In this document: one piece after another, positions 25,164 to 34,232 of the stretch
How positions within the stretch are numbered: the first letter of the stretch is position 1
Layout: every line of letters starts with the position of its first letter
Source: Falsiphaeobacter marinintestinus
Lineage (GTDB): Bacteria; Pseudomonadota; Alphaproteobacteria; Rhodobacterales; Rhodobacteraceae
Direction: 5' to 3'
Length of the DNA stretch: 64,000 nt
NCBI RefSeq assembly: GCF_007923355.1
Contig: NZ_VOGO01000001.1
Coordinates: 744,001 to 808,000 of the forward strand
Translations under genes and position numbers: made by a program
Notes under the pieces: model-generated
Database searches by the model: none
What the model saw: the letters and a program-made list of their open reading frames with translations, nothing else
Told to the model about the DNA's origin: nothing

Positions 25164-25963
25164 TCGGAGTCGCTGGGTGCGGGCGAATGGGCGCCCCAAT
25201 GCTGGCAGCTTTGCGAAAAGCCGGGTTCGATGCCCGTGGTTTCGACGTCCGCCGGATCAGCGATTTTGACAGCGCAGATTCGGCAATCTGTAGGGATGTG
25301 GATGAGTTTTCACAAAACTTAGACACTTTGATCACAGTAGTTCGCGATATTTCGCAAACTGATGAGGTTCTTTTTGGTACTCAAAACCTGATATCTGCAA
25401 AACACCTCAACCGGATCATCATCTGCTCCACCCTATCACCACGCTATGTCAAAGACCTGCGCAGCCGAATTTCTGCACATATCACGCTGATCGACGCCCC
25501 GATGTCCGGAGCCCAGATCGCCGCAGAAGAACGGCGTTTGTCCTTCATGCTGGGGGGCAGTGATCGCGATCTTGATGCCGCGCAGCCGTTGTTTTCCGCC
25601 ATGGGTCAACATTTTCACCGCATGGGGCCTTACGGGTCGGGCATGCAGGCCAAAGTGCTGAACAACCTGCTCGCCGCATCGAACACAGCGATGACCCGTC
25701 TGGTGCTAGACTGGGCCGATGAGGCCGGATTGGACGAAACCGCATTGCTGGACCTGATCGCCACGTCGTCAGGCCAAAATTGGTTCGCCTCTGGGTTTGA
25801 CACCATCGAATTTGCACGGGATGGCTGGGATCAGGACAACACGATTGGCATCCTTGTGAAAGACGTCGAAAGTGCGTTGGACGCCGCGCCGGACGATGCA
25901 GATACCAGCCTGCCCAGACAGGTGCAGTCCGCCATCCGCCAGTTGCGCCCCCGACGGACGTAA
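25160..25963 (+). CDS. NAD-binding beta-hydroxyacid dehydrogenase family protein
   Basis: This 267-residue protein is of the 3-hydroxyisobutyrate dehydrogenase family. The N-terminal Rossmann motif is GVAGCGRMGAPM; the substrate loop reads DAPMSGAQIAAEERRLSFMLGG; and the catalytic lysine lies in GSGMQAKVLNN. These enzymes oxidise small beta-hydroxyacids. Its ATG overlaps the ATPase stop by 4 bp, so both are probably translated together, an unexpected pair. The substrate is not predictable from the sequence. Confidence 0.85.
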   Translation: MIGVAGCGRMGAPMLAALRKAGFDARGFDVRRISDFDSADSAICRDVDEFSQNLDTLITVVRDISQTDEVLFGTQNLISAKHLNRIIICSTLSPRYVKDLRSRISAHITLIDAPMSGAQIAAEERRLSFMLGGSDRDLDAAQPLFSAMGQHFHRMGPYGSGMQAKVLNNLLAASNTAMTRLVLDWADEAGLDETALLDLIATSSGQNWFASGFDTIEFARDGWDQDNTIGILVKDVESALDAAPDDADTSLPRQVQSAIRQLRPRRT

Positions 25964-26030
25964 CCGAATTTTGCCCTTAAAACGTCTGCCAGAGATTTCA
26001 CACCGGATTCATCCACGCTAGTGTCAGGCC

Positions 26031-28442
26031 ATGCTTGACCTCCCCGAACAGATCGCTGCGTGGTTCTCGTCCCGTGGCTGGTCGATCCACGCGCATCAGG
26101 CGGCCATGGTCACCCATGCTGACGACCCGGCCGTGTTGCTGATCGCCCCGACCGGGGGCGGCAAAACCATGGCCGGTTTTTTGCCAACGCTTGCCGATCT
26201 GACGAACACGCCACATGACGGGATGCACACGCTTTATGTCTCGCCGCTCAAAGCCTTGGCTGCAGACATCAAACGCAACCTGCGCACACCCGTGGATGAG
26301 ATTGGACTGCCGATCCGCATCGAAGACCGCACCGGCGATACCTCGGCGACCCAGAAGAAACGCCAACGGGCCGATCCGCCCCATATCCTGCTCACCACGC
26401 CCGAAAGCCTGGCGTTGCTGACCTCATACGAAGACGCGCCCCGCATGTTTGCCGGGCTCAAACGCATCGTCGTCGATGAAATCCACGCTTTGGCCGAATC
26501 CAAACGCGGCGATCAACTGATGCTTGCCCTAGCGCGGCTGCAAACGCTCTGCCCCGATCTACGTCGGGTGGGCCTGTCGGCCACGGTCGAAGATCCGCAA
26601 GCGGTCGCCCGGTTACTGGCCCGCCACCCCGATCCCTGCACCATTCTTGAGGCTGATCCCGGCCCGGTGCCCGACATCGCCATGCTGACCACAAATGCCA
26701 TGCCGCCCTGGTCCGGCGGTGGCGGCGCTTATGCCATTCCCGCTGTTTTGGAGCAGGTCAAACAACACAAGACCACCCTGATCTTTCACAACACCCGCGC
26801 ACAGGCCGAAATTTTCTTTCACAATCTCTGGCTTGCCAATGACGACGCGCTGCCCATCGGCATCCATCACGGATCACTGGACCGGCAACAGCGCGAACGC
26901 GTAGAGCAGGCCATGGTGCGCGGACAACTGCGGGCCATCGTTTGCACCGGCAGCCTGGACCTGGGTATCGACTGGGGCGATGTCGATCTGGTGATCCAGA
27001 TCGGCGCCCCCAAAAACGTGAAACGGCTGGTCCAGCGGATCGGACGGGCCAATCACAGATACAACGCGCCGTCAAAAGCGCTGCTGGTACCGGCCAACCG
27101 GTTCGAGGTTGTGGAATGCGTGGCGGCCTTGGAGGCCGTTCGCGAAAACGCTTTGGATGGCGACCCGCGCGGTCCCGGGCCCCTGGATGTCTTATGTCAG
27201 CACATCCTGATTGCGGCCTGTGCGGGGCCGTTCGATGCGAATTCACTTTATACGGAAATGGCCTCGGCTGGGCCGTATCGCGCGCTGACCCGTGCTGCGT
27301 TTGACGACTGCCTCGATTTCTGCGCCACGGGTGGCTATGCGCTGCGGGCCTATGACAAGTGGAAGCGTTTGATGCAGCGGCCCGACGGCTTGTGGCAATT
27401 GCGCGACCCGCGCAACGCGCAACGCATCCGGATGAACATCGGCACGATTCAGGACGCGGATCTTTTGAAAGTCCGGATGAAGCGCAGTCGCGGCGGAAAA
27501 CCCCTAGGCGAGGTTGAAGAGGCCTTTGCGGCCTCACTGACCCCCGGCGATACCTTCCTGATTGGCGGGAAAATCGTACGATATGAGGGCCTGCGCGAAA
27601 TGACAGTCGAGGTCAGCCGCGACAAGGGGCGAAAGCCCAAAGTCGCCGTGTTTTCCGGCACCAAGTTCGCGACTTCGACGCAGTTAAGCGCGCGCATTCT
27701 GGACATGTTTCTTCAGCCTGACTGGCCCACCCTGCCCCAGCACACCGCTGACTGGCTTCGGCTTCAGCGTCACCTGTCCCGTCTGCCCGCTCCGGGTCGG
27801 TTGCTGATCGAAAGCTTTCCCCATGACGGTCGCGAACACCTTTGCGTTTACGGGTTCGCCGGTCGCAACGCCCAACAGACGCTAGGGCTGTTGTTGACCA
27901 AACGTCTGGAAGAGATCGGGTTGAATCCGCTGGGTTTTGTGTCGACCGATTATGCCACGTTGATCTGGGGGCTGGACGCGCCCGACGATATCCGCCCGCT
28001 GTTCGACATTGAGGCGCTGCGCAACGGGTTGGACACTTGGCTGGCCGGAAACGCGGTGATGAAGCGCACCTTTCGGGCCAGCGCCACCATCGCGGGGCTG
28101 ATTGAACGCAACATCCCGTCCTCCCAGAAGAAATCCGGGCGGCAGGCGATGTTTTCATCCGACATCCTTTATGACACCCTCAGCAAATACGACCCCGATC
28201 ACCTGATGCTGAAAATCACCCGGCAAGAAGCATTGCGTGGTCTGGTTGATTTCGGGCGGATCGAAGAAATGATTGCCCGTGTCGGCGATAGAATCGATCA
28301 TGTGCGACTTGAAAGGATATCCCCACTGGCAGCTCCACTGTTGCTAGAGGTGGGGAAGGTGCCAATCAAAGGCAGCGGCGAAGAACAGCTGTTGCAGGAA
28401 GAGGCCGACAGGCTGATGCAGGCCGCTGGCCTGGATCATTAG
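26031..28442 (+). CDS. ligase-associated DNA damage response DEXH-box helicase
   Basis: This 803-residue Lhr-like superfamily 2 helicase has Walker A APTGGGKTMAGF (about 40-51) and a DEIH box (about 149-152). Motif IV-VI sequences include GSLDLGIDWGDVDLVIQIG and RIGRANH. The size and its pairing with PdeM match the ligase-associated repair set, which in other bacteria also includes an ATP-dependent DNA ligase and a beta-CASP exonuclease. Those two are not present here. It probably unwinds damaged DNA or RNA-DNA hybrids in repair. Confidence 0.88.
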   Translation: MLDLPEQIAAWFSSRGWSIHAHQAAMVTHADDPAVLLIAPTGGGKTMAGFLPTLADLTNTPHDGMHTLYVSPLKALAADIKRNLRTPVDEIGLPIRIEDRTGDTSATQKKRQRADPPHILLTTPESLALLTSYEDAPRMFAGLKRIVVDEIHALAESKRGDQLMLALARLQTLCPDLRRVGLSATVEDPQAVARLLARHPDPCTILEADPGPVPDIAMLTTNAMPPWSGGGGAYAIPAVLEQVKQHKTTLIFHNTRAQAEIFFHNLWLANDDALPIGIHHGSLDRQQRERVEQAMVRGQLRAIVCTGSLDLGIDWGDVDLVIQIGAPKNVKRLVQRIGRANHRYNAPSKALLVPANRFEVVECVAALEAVRENALDGDPRGPGPLDVLCQHILIAACAGPFDANSLYTEMASAGPYRALTRAAFDDCLDFCATGGYALRAYDKWKRLMQRPDGLWQLRDPRNAQRIRMNIGTIQDADLLKVRMKRSRGGKPLGEVEEAFAASLTPGDTFLIGGKIVRYEGLREMTVEVSRDKGRKPKVAVFSGTKFATSTQLSARILDMFLQPDWPTLPQHTADWLRLQRHLSRLPAPGRLLIESFPHDGREHLCVYGFAGRNAQQTLGLLLTKRLEEIGLNPLGFVSTDYATLIWGLDAPDDIRPLFDIEALRNGLDTWLAGNAVMKRTFRASATIAGLIERNIPSSQKKSGRQAMFSSDILYDTLSKYDPDHLMLKITRQEALRGLVDFGRIEEMIARVGDRIDHVRLERISPLAAPLLLEVGKVPIKGSGEEQLLQEEADRLMQAAGLDH

Positions 28443-28505
28443 ATACTGCAGTCCCCACACTTAAATTGTCTTGTTTTTGCTGGAATAATCGGCAACGAAC
28501 GTATC

Positions 28506-29168
28506 ATGAACAGACATGACTTCACTTTGGCAGGTGCCCCACTTGTGGCCCTAGGGTCAGGGGCGCTTTGGTGGCCCGGGCAATCTCTGCTGTGCGTGTC
28601 CGATCTGCATCTGGGAAAATCAGAACGGATCGCCCGGCGCAGCGGCACGCCGCTCCCCCCCTATGATACGCGGGACACGCTGACACGGCTTGGCGGAGAT
28701 TTGGCGCAGACCAATGCCCGGGTGATCGTCTGCCTTGGCGACAGCTTTGACGACATCGCCGCTGCCGATGCGCTGCCAGAAGAGGAAAAACTGTGGATTG
28801 CCCGGCTGCAGGCCGGTCGACGCTGGGTCTGGATTGAAGGCAACCATGACCCGGGACCGGTCGAAATGGGCGGTACGCATCTGGCAGAACTGCCGGTCCC
28901 GCCCCTGACCTTTCGCCATATTGCCAAACCGGGCGCAAGTGGCGAGATCTCTGGGCACTACCATCCCAAAGCGACAATCCGGGCCCGGGGGCGGTCGATC
29001 ACACGCAGCGCATTTCTGGCGGACCGGGATCGCGTCATTCTGCCGGCCTATGGCACGTATACGGGCGGTCTACGCAGCCACGACCAGATCCTAAGCACGC
29101 TGATGCGGCGCGAAGCGATTGCCATCCTGACAGGGCACAACATGCATGCGATCCCGATGCCCCGCTGA
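28506..29168 (+). CDS. pdeM: ligase-associated DNA damage response endonuclease PdeM
   Basis: The 220-residue calcineurin-like metallophosphoesterase has the metal-binding series DLHLGKSE, GDSFDD, GNHDPG and GHYHPK (first at about 37, last at about 154). PdeM is the nuclease partner in the ligase-associated set. It lies 63 bp after the helicase and converges with the LytTR gene, 5 bp away. Confidence 0.9.
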   Translation: MNRHDFTLAGAPLVALGSGALWWPGQSLLCVSDLHLGKSERIARRSGTPLPPYDTRDTLTRLGGDLAQTNARVIVCLGDSFDDIAAADALPEEEKLWIARLQAGRRWVWIEGNHDPGPVEMGGTHLAELPVPPLTFRHIAKPGASGEISGHYHPKATIRARGRSITRSAFLADRDRVILPAYGTYTGGLRSHDQILSTLMRREAIAILTGHNMHAIPMPR

Positions 29169-29173
29169 CGCGG

Positions 29174-29950
29174 TCAGAGAAGACCTGCGGCCTCGACGTC
29201 GGGGCGATATTTTCGACTAACGGGGACCAGATCGCCATTGGTAATCTCCAGCCAGATCTTGCCAGCTTCTCGGCGAACCCCTGTCACTGCATGTGTGGCA
29301 ACCCAATGAGATCTGTGGGTGCAAGACCCGGGGCACGGATCCATTTCGTTTACGGCATCGGCAAATCGCAGGCGGATCCGATACGTTCCACTTTCGGCCA
29401 CGACATCGACGAAATGATCTTCGACCGTCAGGCGCAAAATCTGTCCGTCAAAGCCTTTGGGCAGACGCCGGATCAAACGCGGCTGTGTCTCAGACTGGTT
29501 ATCCGCCAATTGTTCCGTCAGGCTCGCGTTTCGTTGCCCAATTAACCCGGCCACCATGCGCCGCGTAATACAGACGGCAATAGAAATGATGGCAACGTAT
29601 TGCATGAATGTCAGATAAGTCGATGAAATCAGTGGCCTGCCATCAAATATGACAATTGCCGAAAAATACAGAACCGGTGTGAAAAACAGAACCATCAGAA
29701 CGGACACCGCCGCATCTACAATAAAACCTTTCGCCGTTGGCATAAAATGCCAAACCACCCACATCGCCGAACGTGCCATCAATGTCGCTCCGACCACGAC
29801 AATGCTCCAGAATATGGCGCGCAACTCAAAGGGGTACTGTAACGTGCCGAACGGAGCTGCATACGTGGCCAAAAATGAGCCCAACGCCCACCCCACGATT
29901 GTTATGCGTGTTATTGGAGGAACTGATGATTCAAACGAATTCGGAAGCAT
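29174..29950 (-). CDS. membrane-bound LytTR transcription regulator
   Basis: The 258-residue protein has four predicted membrane helices in the first 140 residues and a C-terminal LytTR DNA-binding domain (about 160-255; LRLTVEDHFVDVVAESGTYRIR and HWVATHAVTGVRRE are typical positions). It has no receiver domain, so it is not a classical response regulator; the membrane part may sense a signal directly. The target genes are unknown. The 152-bp region before the start is AT-rich near 29950-30010 and probably holds divergent promoters. Confidence 0.82.
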   Translation of the reverse strand: MLPNSFESSVPPITRITIVGWALGSFLATYAAPFGTLQYPFELRAIFWSIVVVGATLMARSAMWVVWHFMPTAKGFIVDAAVSVLMVLFFTPVLYFSAIVIFDGRPLISSTYLTFMQYVAIISIAVCITRRMVAGLIGQRNASLTEQLADNQSETQPRLIRRLPKGFDGQILRLTVEDHFVDVVAESGTYRIRLRFADAVNEMDPCPGSCTHRSHWVATHAVTGVRREAGKIWLEITNGDLVPVSRKYRPDVEAAGLL

Positions 29951-30102
29951 TAGCGTGAAAAATTCTTATACTATTAAACCGGCCGGAGGTTGATTTAACT
30001 GAATTTTTCCGGGAACGCCAAGTCCTTAAGTCATGTTTTGGACATTGCCACCCGATCACGTTATCGAGATCGCGACACATTGCCATCAGACAAGAGAAAA
30101 AG

Positions 30103-30522
30103 ATGAACATCACCCACAGGATCGCCAAAAGCTTTGGTCAACAGTCCATGATGACGACTCTCGGGGCTGGAATCGATTTGGTCGAACCCGGGAAAGTTGT
30201 GCTGTCGGCGCCAATCCTGGAAAGCAGCCGGCAGCAACAGGGGGTCGCCCATGCGGCGCTGACCTTCGCGTTAGGGGATACGGCGGCCGGCTATGCCGCC
30301 CTGACCTGCATGCCTGAAGACGTCGAGGTGATGACCGCCGAAATCAAGATCAACCTGTTGGCGCCAGGGCGTGGTGAGCTTTTGCGGGCCACCGGCCGGG
30401 TGTTGAAACCCGGTCGGCGTCTGGTTGTCGTCTCAGCCGAAGTGCACGCGATTGAGGACGGTGCAGAAACCCTGATTGCTGTCATGCAGGGAACGATGGT
30501 GCCCGTCCCTGTATCGTCATAA
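30103..30522 (+). CDS. PaaI-family hotdog thioesterase
   Basis: The 139-residue hotdog-fold protein has the PaaI-type stretch GVAHAALTFALGDTAAGYAAL (about 46-66, quoted here by its key HAA and D residues). The family hydrolyses acyl-CoA thioesters, often aromatic. AAGAGAAAAAG precedes the ATG. It stands alone, convergent with folD, and the substrate is unknown. Confidence 0.82.
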   Translation: MNITHRIAKSFGQQSMMTTLGAGIDLVEPGKVVLSAPILESSRQQQGVAHAALTFALGDTAAGYAALTCMPEDVEVMTAEIKINLLAPGRGELLRATGRVLKPGRRLVVVSAEVHAIEDGAETLIAVMQGTMVPVPVSS

Positions 30523-30527
30523 CCCAG

Positions 30528-31430
30528 TCAGGCCGTCAGCCCTTCGGGCTCGGCCAGCCCGTTGGCGCGGCAGCAGGCCGTCACTGTGTTGGCCAGAAGG
30601 CATGCAATGGTCATCGGACCAACGCCGCCCGGCACGGGCGTGATTGCCCCCGCGACCTCCACCGCGGTGTCGAAGTCGACATCGCCAACCAGACGTGTCT
30701 TGCCTTCGCCCTTCTCCGGCGCTGGAATCCGGTTGATTCCGACGTCAATGACAGTCGCCCCCGGCTTGATCCAGTCCCCCGGAACCATCTGCGGGCGGCC
30801 CACAGCCGCGATCACGATATCGGCGCGGCGAACCACGTCCGGCAAATCCTTGGTGCGCGAATGGGCAATTGTCACGGTACAGCTATCGCCCAACAGCAAT
30901 TGCGCCATCGGCTTGCCGACAATGTTCGACCGGCCCACCACAACCGCGTCCAGTCCGCTGAGCGACCCATGATGCTCGCGCAACATCATAAGACAGCCCA
31001 GCGGCGTGCACGGTACCATCGATTTCTGCCCGGTGCCCAACAGGCCCACGTTCGAGATGTGAAACCCGTCCACGTCCTTGGCCGGATCGATCGAGTTGAT
31101 GACAAGGTCTTCGTTCAGATGGGACGGTAGTGGCAATTGCACCAGAATTCCGTGTACAGCGGGATCGGCATTCAACTGCTCGATCAAAGCCAAAAGATCG
31201 GCCTCGGGTGTCTCAACATCCAGCTTGTGCTCATACGAGTTCATGCCGACTTCAACGGTTTGTTTGCCCTTGGACCGAACATAGACTTGGCTTGCCGGAT
31301 CTTCACCGACCAGCACAACGGCCAGACCAGGGGTGATGCCGTTTTCGGTTTTCAGCCGTTCGACGTTCGCTGCAACCTGCGTGCGAATGCCTGCCGCAAA
31401 AGCCTTACCGTCCAAAATCGTTGCCGTCAT
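30528..31430 (-). CDS. folD: methylenetetrahydrofolate dehydrogenase / cyclohydrolase
   Basis: This 300-residue bifunctional enzyme interconverts 5,10-methylene- and 10-formyl-tetrahydrofolate. YVRSKGK (about 51-57) holds the catalytic lysine; [11 protein letters not shown] and [16 protein letters not shown] mark the substrate and NADP domains. The start at 31430 was chosen because [12 protein letters not shown] is the usual N-terminus; an upstream frame adds 47 residues without family support and overlaps the hairpins. With fhs upstream it completes a one-carbon route between formate and methylene-THF. Confidence 0.96.
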   Translation of the reverse strand: MTATILDGKAFAAGIRTQVAANVERLKTENGITPGLAVVLVGEDPASQVYVRSKGKQTVEVGMNSYEHKLDVETPEADLLALIEQLNADPAVHGILVQLPLPSHLNEDLVINSIDPAKDVDGFHISNVGLLGTGQKSMVPCTPLGCLMMLREHHGSLSGLDAVVVGRSNIVGKPMAQLLLGDSCTVTIAHSRTKDLPDVVRRADIVIAAVGRPQMVPGDWIKPGATVIDVGINRIPAPEKGEGKTRLVGDVDFDTAVEVAGAITPVPGGVGPMTIACLLANTVTACCRANGLAEPEGLTA

Positions 31431-31504
31431 CGTCAGCCCTTTCTGTGTTGCGCTTTTGCCCGCGCCTTCATTCTCCGGATGCGCCAGACAGCGACACCCT
31501 GTTT

Positions 31505-31561
31505 GCCTGTGCCTAAAGGCACAGGCGCGGCTGGCGCGGGCTCGATGCCCGCGCCAGCCGC
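31505..31561 (-). other. two adjacent perfect hairpins between fhs and folD
   Basis: GCGGCTGGCGCGGGC-TCGAT-GCCCGCGCCAGCCGC (15-bp stem, 31527-31561) lies 10 bp after the fhs stop. GCCTGTGCC-TAAA-GGCACAGGC (9-bp stem, 31505-31526) follows directly. On the minus strand no T-run follows. They may end or stabilise the fhs message and lower folD expression. Confidence 0.6.
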
Positions 31562-31571
31562 CCGCGTTCAA

Positions 31572-33248
31572 TCAGAACAGACCTTCGATCTGGCCTTGTT
31601 CATTCAGCATGATCGCTTCTGCCGACGGAACCCGCGGCAGACCTGGCATGGTCATGATCTCACCGCAGATCACCACGACAAACCCGGCTCCTGCCGACAA
31701 CCGCACTTCGCGAACCGGGACCGAATGGCCTGTCGGTGCGCCGCGCAGGCTCGGGTCGGTTGAGAACGAGTATTGTGTCTTCGCCATACAGACCGGCAGG
31801 TGCCCATATCCGGCGTCTTCCCACTGGCGCAGTTGATCGCGGATCTTCTTGTCAGCTAGCACCTCGTCAGCCCGGTAAATCGACGTCGCGACCCGCTCGA
31901 TCTTGTCGAACAGGGACATGTCGTCGTTATAAAGCGGCGCGAACTGCGACACACCCGCGTCGGCGATCTCGGCCACTCGGGTCGCCAGTTCCTTGGTGCC
32001 TTCCGAGCCCAACGCCCAGTGCTTACACAGGATCGCTTCGGACCCTTGGGTTTCGACATAAGCCTTCACAGCTTCCACTTCCGCATCCGTATCGGACACA
32101 AAGTGGTTGATCGCGACGACAACCGGCACACCAAACTGCTTGAGGTTGCCGATGTGGCGCCCCAGGTTGGCACACCCCGCGCCCACAGCCTCGACGTTTT
32201 CAGCGCCCAGATCAGCCTTGGCAACGCCGCCGTTCATCTTCATCGCCCGCACGGTCGCAACAAGTACCACACAATCCGGTGCCAGACCCGCCTTGCGGCA
32301 TTTGATATTCATGAACTTCTCGGCGCCCAGGTCGGCTCCGAACCCGGCTTCGGTCACGACATAATCCGCGACTTTCAGCGCTGTTGTGGTCGCGATGACC
32401 GAGTTACAGCCATGTGCGATGTTCGCAAACGGACCGCCGTGTACAAAGGCAGGGTTGTTTTCCAGCGTCTGCACGATGTTGGGCTGCATCGCATCCTTCA
32501 GCAAAACCGTCATCGCGCCATCGGCTTTGATATCGCGTGCATAGATCGGCTTACGCTCGCGGGTATAGGCCACGATGATGTCGCCAAGACGCTTTTGCAA
32601 ATCTTCGAGATCGGTAGACAGGCATAAGATCGCCATGACTTCAGATGCCACAGTAATGTCAAACCCGGTCTGACGCGGGAACCCGTTGGCGACGCCGCCC
32701 AGAGACGTGACGACATCGCGCAAGGCGCGATCGTTCATGTCCAGAACCCGGCGCCAGACGACGCGACGTTCGTCGATCTCAAGCGAGTTGCCCCAATAAA
32801 TGTGATTGTCGATCATCGCCGACAGCAGGTTGTGCGCGCTGGTGATCGCGTGGAAGTCGCCGGTGAAGTGCAGGTTCATTTCTTCCATCGGAACGACCTG
32901 AGCGTACCCACCGCCCGCAGCGCCACCCTTCATGCCAAAGCATGGGCCCAGCGATGCTTCGCGGATACAAATGGCGGCCTTCTTGCCAATCGAGTTCAGA
33001 CCATCGCCCAAACCAACGGTGGTCGTGGTCTTGCCCTCGCCTGCCGGTGTCGGGTTGATCGCGGTCACCAGGATCAGCTTGCCATTATCGTTGCCCTGAA
33101 CCGAGTTGATGAACTCCTGGCTGACTTTGGCCTTGTCGTGGCCATAGGGCAAAAGGTCATCGGAACCGATACCCAGTTTCGCGCCGATTTCCTGAATTGG
33201 CTTCTTGTACGCTTCACGCGCGATTTCGATGTCGGATTTATAGCTCAT
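31572..33248 (-). CDS. fhs: formate--tetrahydrofolate ligase
   Basis: The 558-residue enzyme makes 10-formyl-THF from formate, THF and ATP. The P-loop [16 protein letters not shown] (about 66-81) and the full family length are clear. AAGGGGG precedes the ATG. With folD it feeds or drains the one-carbon pool; marine roseobacters use this route to handle methyl groups from DMSP and methylated amines, which is general knowledge and not shown here. Confidence 0.97.
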   Translation of the reverse strand: MSYKSDIEIAREAYKKPIQEIGAKLGIGSDDLLPYGHDKAKVSQEFINSVQGNDNGKLILVTAINPTPAGEGKTTTTVGLGDGLNSIGKKAAICIREASLGPCFGMKGGAAGGGYAQVVPMEEMNLHFTGDFHAITSAHNLLSAMIDNHIYWGNSLEIDERRVVWRRVLDMNDRALRDVVTSLGGVANGFPRQTGFDITVASEVMAILCLSTDLEDLQKRLGDIIVAYTRERKPIYARDIKADGAMTVLLKDAMQPNIVQTLENNPAFVHGGPFANIAHGCNSVIATTTALKVADYVVTEAGFGADLGAEKFMNIKCRKAGLAPDCVVLVATVRAMKMNGGVAKADLGAENVEAVGAGCANLGRHIGNLKQFGVPVVVAINHFVSDTDAEVEAVKAYVETQGSEAILCKHWALGSEGTKELATRVAEIADAGVSQFAPLYNDDMSLFDKIERVATSIYRADEVLADKKIRDQLRQWEDAGYGHLPVCMAKTQYSFSTDPSLRGAPTGHSVPVREVRLSAGAGFVVVICGEIMTMPGLPRVPSAEAIMLNEQGQIEGLF

Positions 33249-33449
33249 GGTTACCCCCTTGGACCGGGCATCAAGCCCTTAACCTCTGATCGCCTATAGC
33301 GCACTGAACGCGGGCGGCAGTTCTGCGATTCCGACATTTTCTGCCTTGGTTGCGTCGGTTCGCGCCTAAGCGGTTTCTTTTCGGAAACGGGTGTCCGCCA
33401 AAGGCACGCAAAGCCGCGGATCGCCAGGGGGCGTTTTTGACGCTCTGCG

Positions 33450-34052
33450 TCAGTTTCGGCTGCGCGCCGCATCCAGATGTGTCCAGACGGGTTGGTCAGG
33501 AATATGAAGCTGCAAATCATCGCCAAGGTTGATGACACCTTCCCGCTCGACCCAGGCCGTCACACCGCGCCGGGATTTTGCTGCCGTCTTGAACAGCTTG
33601 CCCATGCCAGGCTCTGCGGCGTCGATCACCTTGGCTGGCAAAACACAGGGGCGGTTCTCCATATCTATGACCAGCGTTGCCCCCGAAGGCGCCTGAAGGC
33701 GCGAAGACGGTGGCACATGCGTAAAGTCCGGGATGCCTTCAATGACAAGGCTGGCCCCAACCCAGGTTGGATCGAAAAAGCCCAGACCCATCTCATCGCG
33801 GATCGCGGCCAGTTCTTCGGCTGACAGGACCGACAATTGACGCACATTCGCAATCTCGGTGTTTCTGGGGTGTTGCGACAATACCCTGCTGCACGACGGG
33901 CGCGTCAGCCCAGCATGCTCTTCGTTCGCAAGCCCTGCGAACGTCAATTCCATTGTCTCGACGGGCGCCGACGCCAAGGTCGCGTCACGGTCTTCAACGA
34001 CACCCAAATATCTGATCGTGGCTTTGTAGTCGGTGGGACGCAGTGCGGGCAT
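33450..34052 (-). CDS. MOSC-domain protein
   Basis: The 200-residue protein has a MOSC fold signature (FFDPTWVGASLVIEGI, ENRPCVLPAKVID). MOSC proteins are linked to molybdenum-cofactor sulfur transfer, but many stand-alone members have no known substrate. AAGGA lies 8 bp before the ATG at 34052. The 201 bp towards fhs hold only a short TGACGC-TCT-GCGTCA repeat at the gene's end. Confidence 0.78.
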   Translation of the reverse strand: MPALRPTDYKATIRYLGVVEDRDATLASAPVETMELTFAGLANEEHAGLTRPSCSRVLSQHPRNTEIANVRQLSVLSAEELAAIRDEMGLGFFDPTWVGASLVIEGIPDFTHVPPSSRLQAPSGATLVIDMENRPCVLPAKVIDAAEPGMGKLFKTAAKSRRGVTAWVEREGVINLGDDLQLHIPDQPVWTHLDAARSRN

Positions 34053-34184
34053 GATCAATCCTTTAGGCAGAAGTGCTCACATCTTATGGCAGCCAGATTG
34101 CGGATCAACAACGCGTGCTTTCAAAATTGCCGCCTCTGCTGCGGCTCGTGATGACGAAACGATACGAACAAACAGGCCCAAATG

Positions 34185-34210
34185 AAAACAGCCGGGCGTT
34201 AACCCGGCTG
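34185..34210 (-). terminator. intrinsic terminator of the tol-tilS-ftsH block
   Basis: On the minus strand CAGCCGGG-N6-CCCGGCTG is followed by TTTT. It starts 22 bp after the ftsH stop. Confidence 0.7.
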
Positions 34211-34232
34211 CTTACGTAAATGAATGATCCGA

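Noticed and set aside
33249-33449. Possible ZTP (pfl) riboswitch upstream of fhs
   Set aside because: The region was read on the minus strand for the conserved pfl core and none was found.
34059-34232. Possible small gene between MOSC and ftsH
   Set aside because: No frame with a ribosome-binding site was found; the only structure is the ftsH terminator.
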